Assembly (NCBI RefSeq): GCF_016808335.1
Contig: NC_053137.1
Span: 1,984,001-2,048,000 of the forward strand
Direction: 5' to 3'
Length of the DNA: 64,000 bases
Source of the DNA: Panicum virgatum
Taxonomy: Eukaryota; Streptophyta; Magnoliopsida; Poales; Poaceae
Below the pieces are notes generated by a model. It made no database searches, was not told the origin of the DNA, and saw nothing but the letters and a program-made list of their open reading frames with translations. This document shows positions 45,423 to 58,625 of this stretch, piece by piece (position 1 is the stretch's first letter; each line of letters begins with the position of its first letter). The translations under genes were made by a program, and so were the position numbers.

Positions 45423-48400
45423 CGACGAAGCCTAAATGGAAACGTGGCTCCAAGAGGAAGATGGTAGGATGTACGACCATCACGGAGATCAACGAAGCAA
45501 CCGGCGAACCACTAGCCCCTGGTCAAATTAAGACGACATTTGTAAATCAATTGGGATATCTTGTTAGGGAAAGCGTCCCCATAAAGTACAAGCTTTGGAA
45601 GCGAAATAAAGTCTCTGATCGACCTGAAGATATCGTGCCAAATTCAGAGAAAGATTTTTTATGGAAAGAGGTATTGTTGCACTTCAACTTTCCCCCAGGC
45701 AAAGCTGACAAAGTAAAGGGATGGGCATTTAAGAAGATGGCAATTCAGTTCGGCTTGTTCAAGAAAAAATTGGTGGCAAACTTTGTCAACAAGGGCCTCA
45801 CACCAGTTTTTGATTAAGTCTGGAAGAAGCAACGAGAGTGGTGGAATGAATTCGTGAACTACAAGCACAGTGCTGACAACGTTGCAGCCTCGATTCAAGG
45901 CAAAACGAATGCTAGCAAGAAGACAAACTTCCATAGACTTGGGCCTGGAGGTTATAAGGTTGCTGTTCCAAAATGGGAAAAGATGGAAAATAATTTAATT
46001 GCAAAAGGAATCGTACCGCAGACCTTGAGTTGGCCCAAACGAGCAAGGTATTACTTCTATGCTCATGGAGGCACACTAGACCCCGACACTGGAATGTTTG
46101 TGACTAGCGACGTACTAAGAGAGGCTGCCCAAAGACTCGACGACGCAATGAGACGTACGGAAGAAGGTACCTTCCAGCCCAACAGAGAGATTGACGAGCT
46201 GACTTACGCTCTTGGTAATGCGGAACACACTGGATGGGCCCGAGGCGTGGGCATAGTTCCATGGAAATATGGCTTTTCCGGAGATCTCGAAACCTACCGA
46301 AGCCGATGCAGAAGCAAGGCAGTAGTGGCAGAGAAGATCCATAGCCTAGAAAACTGGATAATGTCACTTGAGGCAACAGTTGGGCAACGCTCGGACCAAC
46401 CAGCTGCCAATGTGGAGATCAGCCCCCCTCTCAGCGTCGTAGCAGTGTTGCTTCTACGGAGCACCCTAATCTGGGTGCCGATAGGCCGAGGGACCCCATT
46501 GACGACATCACCATTAGGACCCAAAGTGAGCTTCTGGTTCTTTATGGGAAAAAACTCAAAGTTTGTGCTGAGGGTTATGCGGAAGTCCAAGAAGAAGGTG
46601 GGACAATACATTGCCAGCCGATTCCTAAAGGATTCGCCAGAGTCGTTGTTGACCGAATTACTGATGAACGCTGGGAAGACATGGACCTCCCGATCCCTAT
46701 AGGTCCTGAAGAAACAGAACTACAACATACCGTACACACATGGATCGGTGACCAAAGCGCGACATAAGATTGGTGCAAGCAGCCACAGATTCCGCTCGGT
46801 GCTCAAGGCAAAGATCACCAACGCCAGCTGACAGGAATCCTAGTGTTGGCCCACCTTCTCCACCGCCTGCACGGGACCCCAGCATGGATCCGCCATCACC
46901 AGCCGCACAAAGCGAGCCAATTCCGGCATCATCACCAGCCGCACAACAGAATCAGAGTCAGCGACATAAGGCATACACGGTACCTTCGGTCTAGCCATCT
47001 CATAAGCAGCAAAGAAAGAAGAAAGCGAAGGCTTTAGAAGAGGAAGAGGCTGAAGAATCATTTCAAACCTTCTTGCTGAAGCGCAAGCTACTGAGGGAGG
47101 CTGCGAACAAGAAGCCAGAAATAGATCCGGTTGCAAAGGCACACTTCATTAAACACTTCATTAAAGATCCCACCAAGGAGAAAGAAAGGGAGTCGGATTA
47201 TGATTGGCAGATCAGAAAGTGCTACAGCAACCCCAAGAATCGGCGGATTAATGCAAAGACCGTTCTAAGAATCGGCGGATTAATGCAAAGACCGTTCCCC
47301 AGCTCCGAGAGCAGTCCAAACAATCGATCCCTCCGTTGATAGTGCCACATGAAGAATGTCCCGATGAATCAAGAGATTCGTTGACCATGGCAGGGATGAT
47401 ATTGCAAACTTATCTAACAAGGGCTCAATTGCTTGGGGAGGCCCTACAGAATGCCCGTGGCAAGAAAAAGTTTGTACTTGGTGAACCTTTGATATGGCCA
47501 GAGTTGCTACCATTCCTACCAACGAGAATGACCGAGTTACACAAATGTATGCCATGCAATCTAAAGCTAATGAATTAGAGATGTTCCCAGCTCGGATTAA
47601 AGATGAGCATTTCTGGCGGGGGGCAGATGATGTATATATCGAGTTTGCAGCACTTTACGATTTATACCATCAAGATGCCCTTCACAAGTCCCTCATCAGT
47701 GTATAGTGCATGTAAGTATTGTCTCTCGTTTCATTATTTTAGCCTTGTGTGTTGACTGATCCCTGTTTTTCTTGTGTCCCGTAGGTCAAAAATTCAAATT
47801 TACCGAAAGAAGAACTTCCATAACGTCGGGTTCTTCGACCCCGATGTTATACACGAGAAATCGGTCAATGTTATATACAGGGGGTTGCGTAAGAATAGTA
47901 TGTGTCCCTTCATTCTCTTGCCATACAACCATCAGTGAGTCGTTCTTCGTTAGCCTCTTTTTTTTCAATCCCTTAGTATTAATAATACTATTTAATAACT
48001 ATTATAATCAACATTAATTGGTTGTGCATATGCATATGCACAGCTTACATTGGATATTGCTTTGTATTCGAATTGAAGAGCACAAGGTCTTGGTGTACGA
48101 CTCGTTAAGGCAAGATAAATCAAAGTACCAAGATCTCATCGAGGTGGTAAATATTGCATGGAGTCGCTACCTCCGCAGACACATAGGCTTGCCCATAGGT
48201 GAAATCGAGCCTCTTCGTTGGTTCACTGATTTTCCGGTATGAATATACTCTCGCTACTAATGTCATTCGCAATAAACATCAGAAAAATTCTATATCGTAA
48301 CCCACATTTGTCCATAGTGTTGGAGACAGGACCAAGGAAATAACTTATATGGATACTACGTATGCGAGTGGATCAACTCTTTTGCAAGTGAAAAAGGGCA

Positions 48401-48593
48401 AATGACAGTGGAGGCATTCAATGTACGTGAGCACAATCACATCTGCTCATTATTTTAATTCATTATTTTTTATTCTCATGTTTTTATCGAAAAATGTGAC
48501 AGCATTGGTGGATGAAAGAAGAACTCATTGAAATGGCTCGGGTCAAGGCAATTCAAGAAGCTATATGCAGATTCCTCACTATGGGAAACCGCT

Positions 48594-48950
48594 AATTTGC
48601 CGTGTGTCTCACGTTTGCCGTGAGCAAGAAAACGGGCACACGGCAAAGAGATTATTTGCCGTGTGCCCAAGAAGTAACACACGGCAAATAAAGGGCACAC
48701 GGCAAATTAGCCTGTTTGCCGTGTGCTTGGCAAGAAAACACACGGCAAAATAATACACAAGACAAATTCTAGGTTTTGCCGTGTGCTACGTGCACGACAC
48801 ACGGCAAAACACTTGAAAACGTAACGGCTGCCAGGATCCCGTAACATTTGCCGTGTGTCCCACAAGGCACTCGGCAAACCAAATGTGTTGCCGTGTGCAT
48901 ATTTACTTTGCCGTGTGTCTCTGCCCAAGCACACGGCAAAGTAATTTTCA
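48594..48950. repeat. CACTA 5 left array
   Basis: About six facing pairs of TTTGCCGTGTGC/GCACACGGCAAA; one pair carries the CACTCGGCAAA variant of CACTA 1. Confidence 0.88.
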
Positions 48951-48959
48951 AAACTGTGA

Positions 48960-49890
48960 TTTGGCAATCCAAAATTTTTCAGATATACACTTATTACATT
49001 TGGTACTTGATGTTAACATATAGTATTTTTTCTTATCTCTGTGCTATATTTAGTCATTTATTTTCAGTAAACATATTTTTTGGAATTAAGTCCAATTTGA
49101 ATTGCTAATGATTTCATTAATAGAATAAAATTCATCAAATAATCATATTCATGTCGTTGAGTCCAATCTGAGGTCGTATCCATGAAATGAGAGGCAATAT
49201 TGAGTTCTGTTTTCCCGAACCATGACCAGTAACATGAGGGCGAATCTTTTTAAATTTTTATAAATAACAAATAAAGTCTAAAAATCATAAAATTGATCGT
49301 GATACCATATTTTACTGTGCGGAGGCTATGATAAAAAATGGAGAAGGTTTCGCGAAAGTTTGACATACGCTCCTTACTGAGTGAAGCATATCCGGTGAAG
49401 ATCCGTAGTGAGAGGAAATTGTTCATATTTCGAGTCAAAATGATGGTCCAATAATATTTTCACTTCAAAACTTTTTCTAGATGCAATACCCAGCTTTTTT
49501 TCTTATTGCAAAATTTTGGTGATTTTTCGCACCTACTTATTAATTTCAATTTTTTTGCTATTAAACTATATCATGTTGGTATACATTAAAATTGAGCTAT
49601 ATGTACATGAAATTATGGATTTTTTCGAAGACCTCATCAAACATTTAATGTTTATGAACTTTGGGAAAAAAGAAGTTTTAGAATTATGTTAAATCATATT
49701 TGGTTCAACCTTATGGAAATATGCTTTGGGTGATACAATTTGAAACGCATGAAATAATACAATTTTTTTTCTTAGAATCATGAAACATGGATTTTTAGTG
49801 TTTTTGGCAACGTATTTTTAATGTTCATTGGATAAAATATTATAAAACTACCTTTAATAATTAATTAGTTCATAAAAACTCAAATTAGGG
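48960..49890. other. Conserved AT-rich non-coding spacer of CACTA 5
   Basis: No coding. It aligns in order with 8851-9640 of CACTA 1; see the GGAGGCTATGATAAAAAA word at about 49320. It joins the left and internal arrays. Confidence 0.6.
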
Positions 49891-49896
49891 TAAAAA

Positions 49897-50020
49897 ACTT
49901 TGCCGTGTGCTTTGGATCGGGGCACACGGCAAACCCCTCCTTTGCCGTGTGCTTTGGATCGGGGCACACGGCAAACCCTTGCTTTGCCGTGTTCCCTGGA
50001 TCTAGGCACACGGCAAAGAA
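49897..50020. repeat. CACTA 5 internal motif array
   Basis: Three facing pairs of TTTGCCGTGTGC(T)/GGCACACGGCAAA directly upstream of the GC-rich leader. The first two pairs are near-identical 45-base repeats. Confidence 0.88.
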
Positions 50021-50029
50021 GTCCCCCAG

Positions 50030-51440
50030 GTACTTAGCCGTTGTGCAGCTCCCAACCGCGCACACACACTGCCACATGCTCACGCCTCCTCCCGCGCCCG
50101 CCTCCACCCGCGCCGCCTCGCCGTGCCGCCTCCACCCGCGCCTCGCCTCGCCATGCCGCGTCGCCTCCTCGCCGCTAGCTCGCTTCCTCGCCGCGGCCAC
50201 CCGCCCACGCTGATGCCACCGCCACCCGCCCACGCCGAGCCACCGCCACGCCGAGGCGTCGCCCACGCCCACGGCGCACGGCCAGGCGGGCCACAGCCGG
50301 GCCGTCGTCCCTGCGCCGTGCGCGCGGGAGGCCGGTGCCACCACCCCATCGCGCCCACGCCAAGCCGCTGCCCATGCCGAGCCGCCGCCTCCCGCCCACG
50401 GCGCACGGCCAGGCGGGCTACAGCCGGGAGGCCGGTGCCACCGACCCGCCGCGACTCCACCCGGCCCACCCCGACACGCCTTCCCGCGGCGCCCCGGCCC
50501 ACCACCCTCCGCGCCGCCCCGGCCCACCGCAGCAGCGGCCGCGGCCGGCCTCTCCGACGCCTTGCCGTGCCGTGCCTGGCTGCCTCAGCCTGAGCAGGTC
50601 CTCGTCCCTCTCCGACGCCTTGCCATGCCGTGCTTGGCTGCCTCGGCCTAAGCAAGTCCTCGGCTCTCTCCGCCGCGTCGAAGCCATCATCGTCCCGGCC
50701 GCCGTCGTTGTGCCCCTGCCCACGGAGAGGAAGGTTCGGCCTAGTCGCCCTAGCAGATTTACTTCATCCTATTCATATATACTGTGTAGAATTGTAGAGA
50801 TTGTCAATTGGTTGCCGAATTGTAGAGAATCGTAGTTGCTGCCGACATTTTGAAGTGACACAATTGTAGTCATTTTTTTGCAGGAGAGCCTAGTGTCATG
50901 TGGCACGCCGTCGTAGAGCCGTGACGCAATCCGTCTGCACCGACACACGCATCATCGCCTCGCCCGCCATCAAGCCCTAGGTGTGCACGTGCGAAAGGCC
51001 CCTCGCTCTGTCTCTTGTTCGTAGCTCCTTTAACCAAGTTAGGCATCTCCCGTTCGAAGGAGATATAGTTCAAAATATGCAGATCTTTGCATATGTATGA
51101 CCGTATCTGTTTCGAATTGTCCATGCTTTTTGGACAGCCCGATAGGGTGCGTAGATGGAGTTAGTTCTCATGGTCTACGCCGATCCGAGACGGAGTCTCG
51201 GCATCATCTCCTCGTTGTTCTCCGGATACACAATCTCCTTTTTAGGGATGTGTATTTGGAGAACAGCGGGGAGGTGCTGCCGAAATTCTGCCTCGGATCG
51301 GTGTAGAGCATGAGAACCAACCCCAGCTACGCATCCTCTCGGGTGGGATTAGGGCCTATCTTAACCTATTAGAAATGGTAGACATCATGTAGATGCAAAG
51401 ATGATATTTTATATTATATTACTCATTGATATGATAGAGA
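50030..51440 (+). other. Leader exon and intron upstream of CACTA 5 TNP2
   Basis: GC-rich to about 50740, with a tandem duplication of about 63 bases (CTCTCCGACGCCTTGCC units at about 50548 and 50608) and a repeated CGGCGCACGGCCAGGCGGGC word. AT-richer intron-like sequence then runs to 51440. There is no clear TATA box or protein domain. Confidence 0.5.
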
Positions 51441-52345
51441 ATGGATGACTGTGCGTGGATGTATACTGGATGGAAATGTGGGTCAGTTGTCCGGGGAGTG
51501 GATTGACAAGACCGAGGCTTTCTTGGACGGAGCATTTGCAAAGCTCAAAGGAGGCAATACAATCTGGTGTCCGTGCAACAAATGTGCAAACACGCGTCGA
51601 CAAACACGCGAAGTCATGACGAATCATCTTTGCAATTATGGATTTACGAGAAATTATACCCGGTGGACCTACCATGGCGAAGCCAATCATATGAGAGACG
51701 AAGTTGTTAGGCAATGCATCGAAGAACATGACGCTGATGCCGGGGTTGCAGACATGGTAGATGACTTTCATGAAACACATTTTGATGAAGGACGTAGGGA
51801 GGAGGAGGAGCCAGAGGCAACCGCGAAGGCGTACTATGACATGTTGGCTGCAGCCCAGCAACCCCTTCACGGTCATACCAAGGTTTCACAATTGGATGCC
51901 ATTGGCCGCCTAATGGCCGTGAAGTCCCAATTTACCTTGAGTCGAGACGCCTTTGATGTTATGTTACAAGTTATTGGCAGCATGCTTCCAGAAGGGCACA
52001 TTCTTCCAAAGGGCATGTATGAGGCACAGAAACTCCTTCGTGCACTGAAGATGCCATATGAACAGATACATGCTTGTACCAAGGGATGCATCTTATTTAG
52101 GAAAGAACACTCTGAAGCAAAGTACTATCCAAAGTGTGAATCCTCTCAGTTCGTGGAGGTAGACTCTGGTGATGGTCAGAAGAGGCAGCTCGCGGTCCCC
52201 GTGAAAGTCCTACGGTACCTGCCGCCCATACCAAGAATCCAACGTCTGTTCTTGACCGAGGAATCCGCGAAGCAGATGACATGCCACAAAATGGGAACTC
52301 GTTACAATCCTGATAAGCTTGTGCATCCATCCGATGCTCAATCAT
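51441..52345 (+). pseudogene. CACTA 5 TNP2 transposase, 5' part
   Basis: ATG at 51441 gives MDDCAWMYTG; a small indel near 51470 shifts into the main frame. The N-terminal transposase-associated domain (CPCNKCANTRRQ, YGFTRNYTRWTYHGE) and the start of Transposase_21 (HACTKGCILFRKEH, RYLPPIPRIQRLF) follow. The frame stops at SDAQS where the 3.4-kb solo LTR is inserted (TSD ATCAT 52341-52345) and resumes at 55719. Confidence 0.92.
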
Positions 52346-53273
52346 TGTAACATCCCAAAATCCACTGAAATAAATCACGCGCTAAAATTTTTTTCAAAAG
52401 TTTTTCGTCGTTGAACTCGAACCATTTTCCCGCCCGATCTCCCGATCTTTCGAAGGACCCGATCTTGACATTTGAACCCCGCGGTCACATCCCTATGTTT
52501 GCCCTCGTCCTGCGTGTCACGCCCAACCGCGCACGCGTGACCGACGTCGTGCGTGGCCGACCGGGACCGCGATCGCCGCCGGCGCGCATTCGCCCCCTTT
52601 TCCTTTTTCCTTTTTCCCATTTTTCTTCTCTTTTTCTCCAATTCTTTTTTTCCTTTTTCCTTTTCTTTCCTCCTTTTTCTCTTTTACATTTCTCTCTTTT
52701 CCTTTTCTCTCCTCTCCCCCTCTCTCTCCTTCCTCTCTCTCCCCTTCTCTCCCGCGCGCTGCAGAGTAGCCGCTCACGCCGCGCTTGCCCCGGCCGCTCC
52801 CAGCCCGACCCTCGCGCGCCTCCACCCTCGGCCCGTGCACCCCGCCATGCCAAGTACCCCCCCCCCCCGGGGCTGTGTGCACGCGCGCACACACTCCGAG
52901 CCGCGCACGCCGCGCCGCCCGCGACGCTGCCCGCCGCTGACGGCCGCCCTGCTCGCTGGCCCACGCACCCCCGAGCTACTTCGTACCACCACCGCCCCTC
53001 TGTGCCACCTCGCCGTTCGCGCCACCGCTAAAACAGGGCCGCCGCCTTGCCGCTCGCGCCGCTCGGCGATAAGCACAGGGTCCGGCCACCCCCCCCCCAC
53101 GTGCCACCGTGCCCGGCGCGCCGCTCGCCGCTGCCCGAGGGGTCATGTCACCCCTGTGCCGCCGAGAATCGAGCTGCCGTGCCTCCAATCGCCATTAATG
53201 GCGCCCGTGGAGCTCGCTGGCCGGCCGCACCACGACCACCACCTCACGGCTCTACCCGCCGCCTTATTTCGCC

Positions 53274-53280
53274 TATAAAA
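53274..53280 (+). promoter_or_regulatory. LTR core promoter, TATA box
   Basis: TATAAAA after GCC-rich U3 sequence, followed by a pyrimidine-rich start region. It points in the same direction as the interrupted TNP2 gene. Confidence 0.6.
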
Positions 53281-55370
53281 GGGACCCTCGTGTCGCCCTT
53301 TACCTCCACGACCCTCTCACCGCCGCTCCAAGTCTCCTCCCGAGCTCCCAGCGTCTCCGCCCGCCATTGCCGCCGCCCCAGGACACCGGCCACCGCGGAA
53401 CTCCCCTTCCCGCTGCACCCCAGCCCAGACCGAGGTGGGCACTAGAACCCCCGAGGTTCCCTTCCCCTTTTCCCCCTAACCCCGGCCGCCGCCGAGCCCT
53501 GTAGCGCCGCCACCGCGAGCACCAGAGCCTGCCGCCACCCACCGCCGTGGCGCCGCCTCTACGGGCCGCCACCCCTCAAATCGAGGGGGGGGGAATCGGT
53601 CCCCAGTGCTACCCTGCCCTTCTCCCCCCAACTCCCAGCCGCCGCCATGGCCCAGGGGCCGCCGGCCAGGCGCCGCCAAGCGCTGCCTCCCCCAATTTTC
53701 CCCCTCCTCTGTTTCTTGCGGTGTGAGGAGGAAGGAGATGGCGGTTTTGCCCATAACCCCCTCCCCTTTCCTCTATTCAATAAAGAGCCCCCACCCTTTT
53801 AAGCCTTTTTGCAAAATAAGCCCTTCCTTGTGTTATAATTCAAAATAAACCCTTTCCCATATAAACATATTTCTAACTGAACCCCTGACCCTTTTTAGAA
53901 TGACCCAAATAGTTTCTAAAATACAAACCAATCCCCTACCTTCTCAAATATAATTACAAACAAGTCCCTGGACCCTTATTTAACCCCTAAACCTTTATAT
54001 AACCTATCATTTCATGCGCCAAACGACCTCCGATCGATCTAAAACTTTATCACGCCTCTCATAACATAGTTTTGACCATGCCATTAGGAAACCACCCAAG
54101 AATATTACTCCGAACTCCATATCTTAACTATTTCCGACTCGAGCTCAAAGATAAAACTTTTATTTCTGTTTCTTGATTGTGTGCATTTTGTATGCATCGT
54201 AGGTCACGGTGTGAACGAGGGAGAAACCGTCGACGAGCAGTACTATGAGCAGGCGAACGAGGACCAGTTCCGCGACCCTGAACCCGAAGGACAGTGCTTC
54301 GATCAGGACCTCCCCGAAGGCTTTGAAGACGGCAAGTTCAATCCCCCCTTTAATGCATGCTTTTGTCCTTGTTTTTATAAACACAACTCATTGGACTGTT
54401 TTACAAAATTGCATATGTTTTGCCTGTTGAAAACACGGTTGGATAGCCACCCCTTGATTTGTTATAACCATTCCTTGACTACCTAGATTAATATCTGAAT
54501 GTGTTGTTTGGACGTTAATCACTGCTAGAACGCTACGCTTAGGACCTTAAATTCAATATAATTTGTTTTATAAAGAAAAGGTGTGTGTGTGGGAAGGGAT
54601 AAAAGTGGAATTTTCGAAAGATAAGTTTAGACGGAATGGATGGCATTTCTGTGTGATTTGCCGATTGGTGTGCCCGTGCCTGTGTGGCAGAGCAGGGACG
54701 GGAGATATCCATCTTGTCACAACTAAGGACCGAGTTGATGTGTCGTCTCACCTAACTCCACTATCGTGCAAACCACTCGACCGTTGAATGGGCAACGGCT
54801 TAGCATAAACCCCACTAGTTAGTCTGATAGCCATCAGGAGAGCTGAGAGCAACGGGTGATCAAGGAAAAGGGATTAGCTCTGTGTGACTTATGCCCCGGT
54901 TAAAACCTCTGTGATAGGTCAATAACCCCTTGGTGCATCCCGTGATGGCTAGTTAGGTCTAGCTAAGGTGGGTAATGGCTTTGTTGGGATCTGCACCGAC
55001 ACTAAGGTGATCGAGTTGCGGTACCCCGCTTGTGGGTAAAGTTGCACACCTCTGTAGAGTTAAGAATCTATTCGAATAGCCGTGCCCACGGTACTGGGCG
55101 AGTTACGGTGTGGTCACATAACTAGTATTTATTTTGGGATGGGTTGGTGTGAGTTGTTTTGGAAAAGTGTCCGGCAGTTGTGCCGTGTGCTACGGCGGAT
55201 GAGGAGTCCGGTAGCAGTTTAAAACTTGGATCATGTGTGGAAATGCTTTCTTTCAAATGAACCCCTGCATAAAATATTGCTTTCCGCAAAACAAACCCTA
55301 GCCTTATCCTTGAATTACCCTGTGCATTATATTCTGTTTATACCCCCTCCGTGGGTGTGGTTGGACTTGC

Positions 55371-55388
55371 TGAGTACGTTTGTACTCA
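55371..55388 (+). other. LTR hairpin TGAGTA-N6-TACTCA
   Basis: Same 6-6-6 hairpin as at 4686-4703, also preceded by CTTGC and located about 330 bases from the LTR end. Confidence 0.65.
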
Positions 55389-55718
55389 CCCCATTCTTTA
55401 TTTTTACAGAAGAAGATCCAGACTTTGTACCTGACGACGTTGAGTAGGGGTACCATCCTGCACCCAGCCTTGCCTGTGGATTTGGGTCACCTGCAGGAGA
55501 TTCCGCATGGTGCAAGACTCTGATGACCCTCTTTTTATAATTAATATCGTTGTGTGGGTGTGGGTTGTAGTCCTCGCGATAGTGGCACTTCTCTGCACCC
55601 TACCACGTAGAGTTGTACGGTAATGAACCATCTGATGTAATAAATGTGTCATCAACATCCTAGGACTGATGTTTGTATCACATTTAAATCTTATCTTAGG
55701 AGGGAACGCTTCAATCAT

Positions 55719-58429
55719 GGACCCATTTCGACGGGATTCATAATCACAAAGCTTTGGAGGCTCGTAATGTACGTGTTGCGCTGGCGACAGATGGCTTCAA
55801 TCCCTATGGAATGTCGGCTGCCCCTTACACTTGTTGGCCCGTGTTTGTTACCCACTGAATCTCCCACCTGGCGTTATTTTTCAACGACAGAACATATTCT
55901 TGTCATTGATAATTCCTAGATACCCTGGAAATAATATGAGTGTGTACATGGAGCCCCTGATTGACGATTTGCTCCGTGCTTGGGATGATGGGGTTTGGAC
56001 ATACGATCGAGCTACAAAGACAAACTTCAGAATGTATGTTTGGTACCACTATTCCCTGCATGATCTGCCGGCGTATGGGATATTCTGTGGCTGGTGTGTC
56101 CACGGGAAGTTCCCTTGTCCAGTATGCAAGGCAGCATTGATGTTCATTTGGTTGCGGAAGGGTGGCAAGTATTCTTCATTCGACAAACATCGACAATTCC
56201 TACCTCTTGACAATCCATTCAGACGAGATAAGAAGAACTTTACAAAAGGTGTTGAAGTTAAAGACCATCCACCGTAGATGATGATGGGTGCCGACATTCG
56301 TGCTCAATTAGATGGTCTCGTGATCAATGCTGAAGGTGGGGGTTTTGTGGGATATGGTGAGCAACATGCTTGGGCGCAGAAGTCGGGCTTGTGGAGGCTC
56401 CCCTATATGGCTGACCTTCTTCTTCCACATAACATTGATATGATGCACTCCGAAAAGAATGTCGGCGAGGCATTGTTCGGAACAATCATGGACATTTCAG
56501 ATAAGACAAAGGATAATGTTAAGGCTAGAGTGGATCAGGCAACGTTATGCGATAGACCAAAGCTAGAAATGAGGCCTCCCGGATCAGGCAAGGCGTGGAG
56601 AAAGCCTAAGGCCGATTTCGTTCTGACGAGGCCCCAGAGGAGGCAAGTCCTAGAATGGTTCCAAACCTTGATGTTCCCTGATGGGTATGCGGCGAATCTG
56701 AGAAGGGGAGTGAACTTGACCAATATGCGAATCAACGGGCTCAAGAGTCATGACTACCATATATGGATCGAGTGGCTACTTCCAATTATGGTTAGAGGCT
56801 ACCTCCCTGATCAAATCTGGCAAGTGCTGGCAGAGTTGAGCTTTTTCTTCCGCCAGCTTTGTGCTAAGGAGTTATATCTAAAAGTAGTTGAAGAAATGGA
56901 AAGAATGGCGTCTATGTTGCTCTGTAAGCTGGAGAAGATTTTTCCACCCGGCTTCTTCAATCCGATGCAGCATATGATTTTGCACCTCCCGTACGAGGCA
57001 CGAATGGATGGGCCCGTGCAGCACCATTGGTGCTATTCAATTGAGAGATGTCAAAAGATACTTAGAACTAAATGTAAAAATAAATGCAAAATTGAAGCTT
57101 CCATCGCAGAGACATATATTCTGGAGGAGGTATCAAACTTCACATCAAAATACTATGCTGACAACCTTCCTAGCGTCCACAATCCACTCCCTCGTTACAA
57201 TACTGCCGAATCTAACTCCACCCTGAGTCTTTTCCGAGGCTAACTCGGAAGTGCAAGTGCTGCAACCATCAAGACCTTGGATATTAAAGAGTGGCGTGCT
57301 ATCATGCTATATGTGTTGACCAATCTTTCCGAAGTTTTGCCCTACATAGAGTAAGTTCTCAGCATTCATTTAGTTCTCAAGTCATTTCCCTTTTCTGCAT
57401 CCAACCCTATCATTCGCCTTTTGTATAGAGAATTTCATATGCAATTCTGGCATCGATCAAGGGCGCCTAGCCTCCATGAAACTGAGACCCTACTTAGACA
57501 GGGCGCGGGAAATATAAGTCCTGATTTCATTTCTTGGTTCAAACAGAAGGTAATGTCCAATTCTGCTCATTTGTAGTATATGACATTACAAGTTGCTCGT
57601 ACGTTCGAATAATATGACGAACTTGCAGGCAAAAAACGATACGTCGATGAGTGCCGAGTTGCGGCAGGTTGCCAATGGCTATGCCTATAGGGTCAAGTCA
57701 TTTGGAGCTTATGACGTGAATGGATATCGATTTCATACAACAAAGCACGAGCAGATTCGGCCCAATCGAAGAACAACAAATACCGGAGTTTTCACGCCAG
57801 GAGATGATGGGCTCGAGTACTACGGAACACTTGAAGAAATATACGAACTGTCATTTCATGGGTCCGTACCTCTGAAACCTGTCACATTCAAATGTCATTG
57901 GTTTGATCCTCAAGCTGTGAGACGTACCCCGAATATTGGGCTAGTCGAAATTCAGCGGTCATCCGTGTACCCAGGTGACGATGTGTATGTTGTAGCTCAA
58001 CAGGCGACACAAGTTTATTATCTATCATACCCGTGCCAAACTGACAATCATCTCAAGGGTTGGGATGTTGTGTATAAGGTGTCCCCTCACGGTAAACTAC
58101 CTGTCCCGAACAATGAAGATTACAACATAAACCCAAACACATATACAGGAGAGTTCTTTCAAGAAGATGGGCTACAAGGGACTTTCCAAATAGATTTAAC
58201 CGAAGCAATTGGAATGGAAGTAGACAATGAAAGTTTTGTTCACGACGATGCCGGGGATGAGGTTCATAATGCGAAGGACTTGGAATTACTTCAGCGATTA
58301 CGTTTAGGCAATGACAGTGATGATGAAAGCGTTCCTCCTTTGGAGCACGCCGTTGATGATATTGACGGACGTGATAGCGATGATGAGACTTACGATCCAG
58401 CTAATCCCGATCTTGAAGAGTATTTCTAA
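55719..58429 (+). pseudogene. CACTA 5 TNP2 transposase, 3' part
   Basis: Continues Transposase_21 (ARNVRVALATDGFNPYGMS; GNNMSVYMEPLIDDLLRAWD; NIDMMHSEKNVGEALFGTIM), then DUF4218 (SHDYHIWIEWLLPIMVRGYLP) and DUF4216 (ATQVYYLSYP) with an acidic C-terminal tail. A missing base near 55852 shifts the frame; stops lie at 56275 (TAG) and 57241 (TAA). Two short introns (from about 57351, and 57550-57628) keep GT-AG sites. With the 5' part it is a nearly whole TNP2 with few lesions besides the LTR. Confidence 0.92.
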
Positions 58430-58625
58430 TACATGTAAGATCCGTATTTGCAACAATTATATCAGTTTTTCACTTGTTCTAATTATGTTTGTTTTTTACT
58501 ACTTGCAACAATTAATTTGTAATACATGTTCGGATTATGTTTATTTTTGTACTACTTGCATTAATTAATTTCTAAATATTGTTCTGATTGGTTTGCCCCT
58601 TTTAATTTCAAGTGATAGATCAAAG

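Larger units (their letters stand above)
52346..55713 (+). mobile_element. Solo LTR, Ty3/gypsy type (3.4 kb)
   Basis: Starts TGTAACATCCC, ends AACGCTTCA; TSD ATCAT (52341-52345, 55714-55718). TNP2 rejoins in phase across it (DAQS to WTHF). It has a pyrimidine-rich GC leader, a TATA box at 53274, a long AT-rich 3' half and the TGAGTA hairpin at 55371. I find no internal terminal repeat, primer site or pol. The layout matches the 3.8-kb solo LTR at 1325, probably the same broad lineage but not the same family. The many GC-rich open frames at 52400-53800 on both strands are composition artefacts. Confidence 0.88.

Noticed and set aside
52411..53780. Many long frames on both strands in the solo LTR leader
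   Set aside because: GC-rich, low-complexity LTR sequence with Pro/Arg/Ser-rich translations on every frame; no protein family is recognised.
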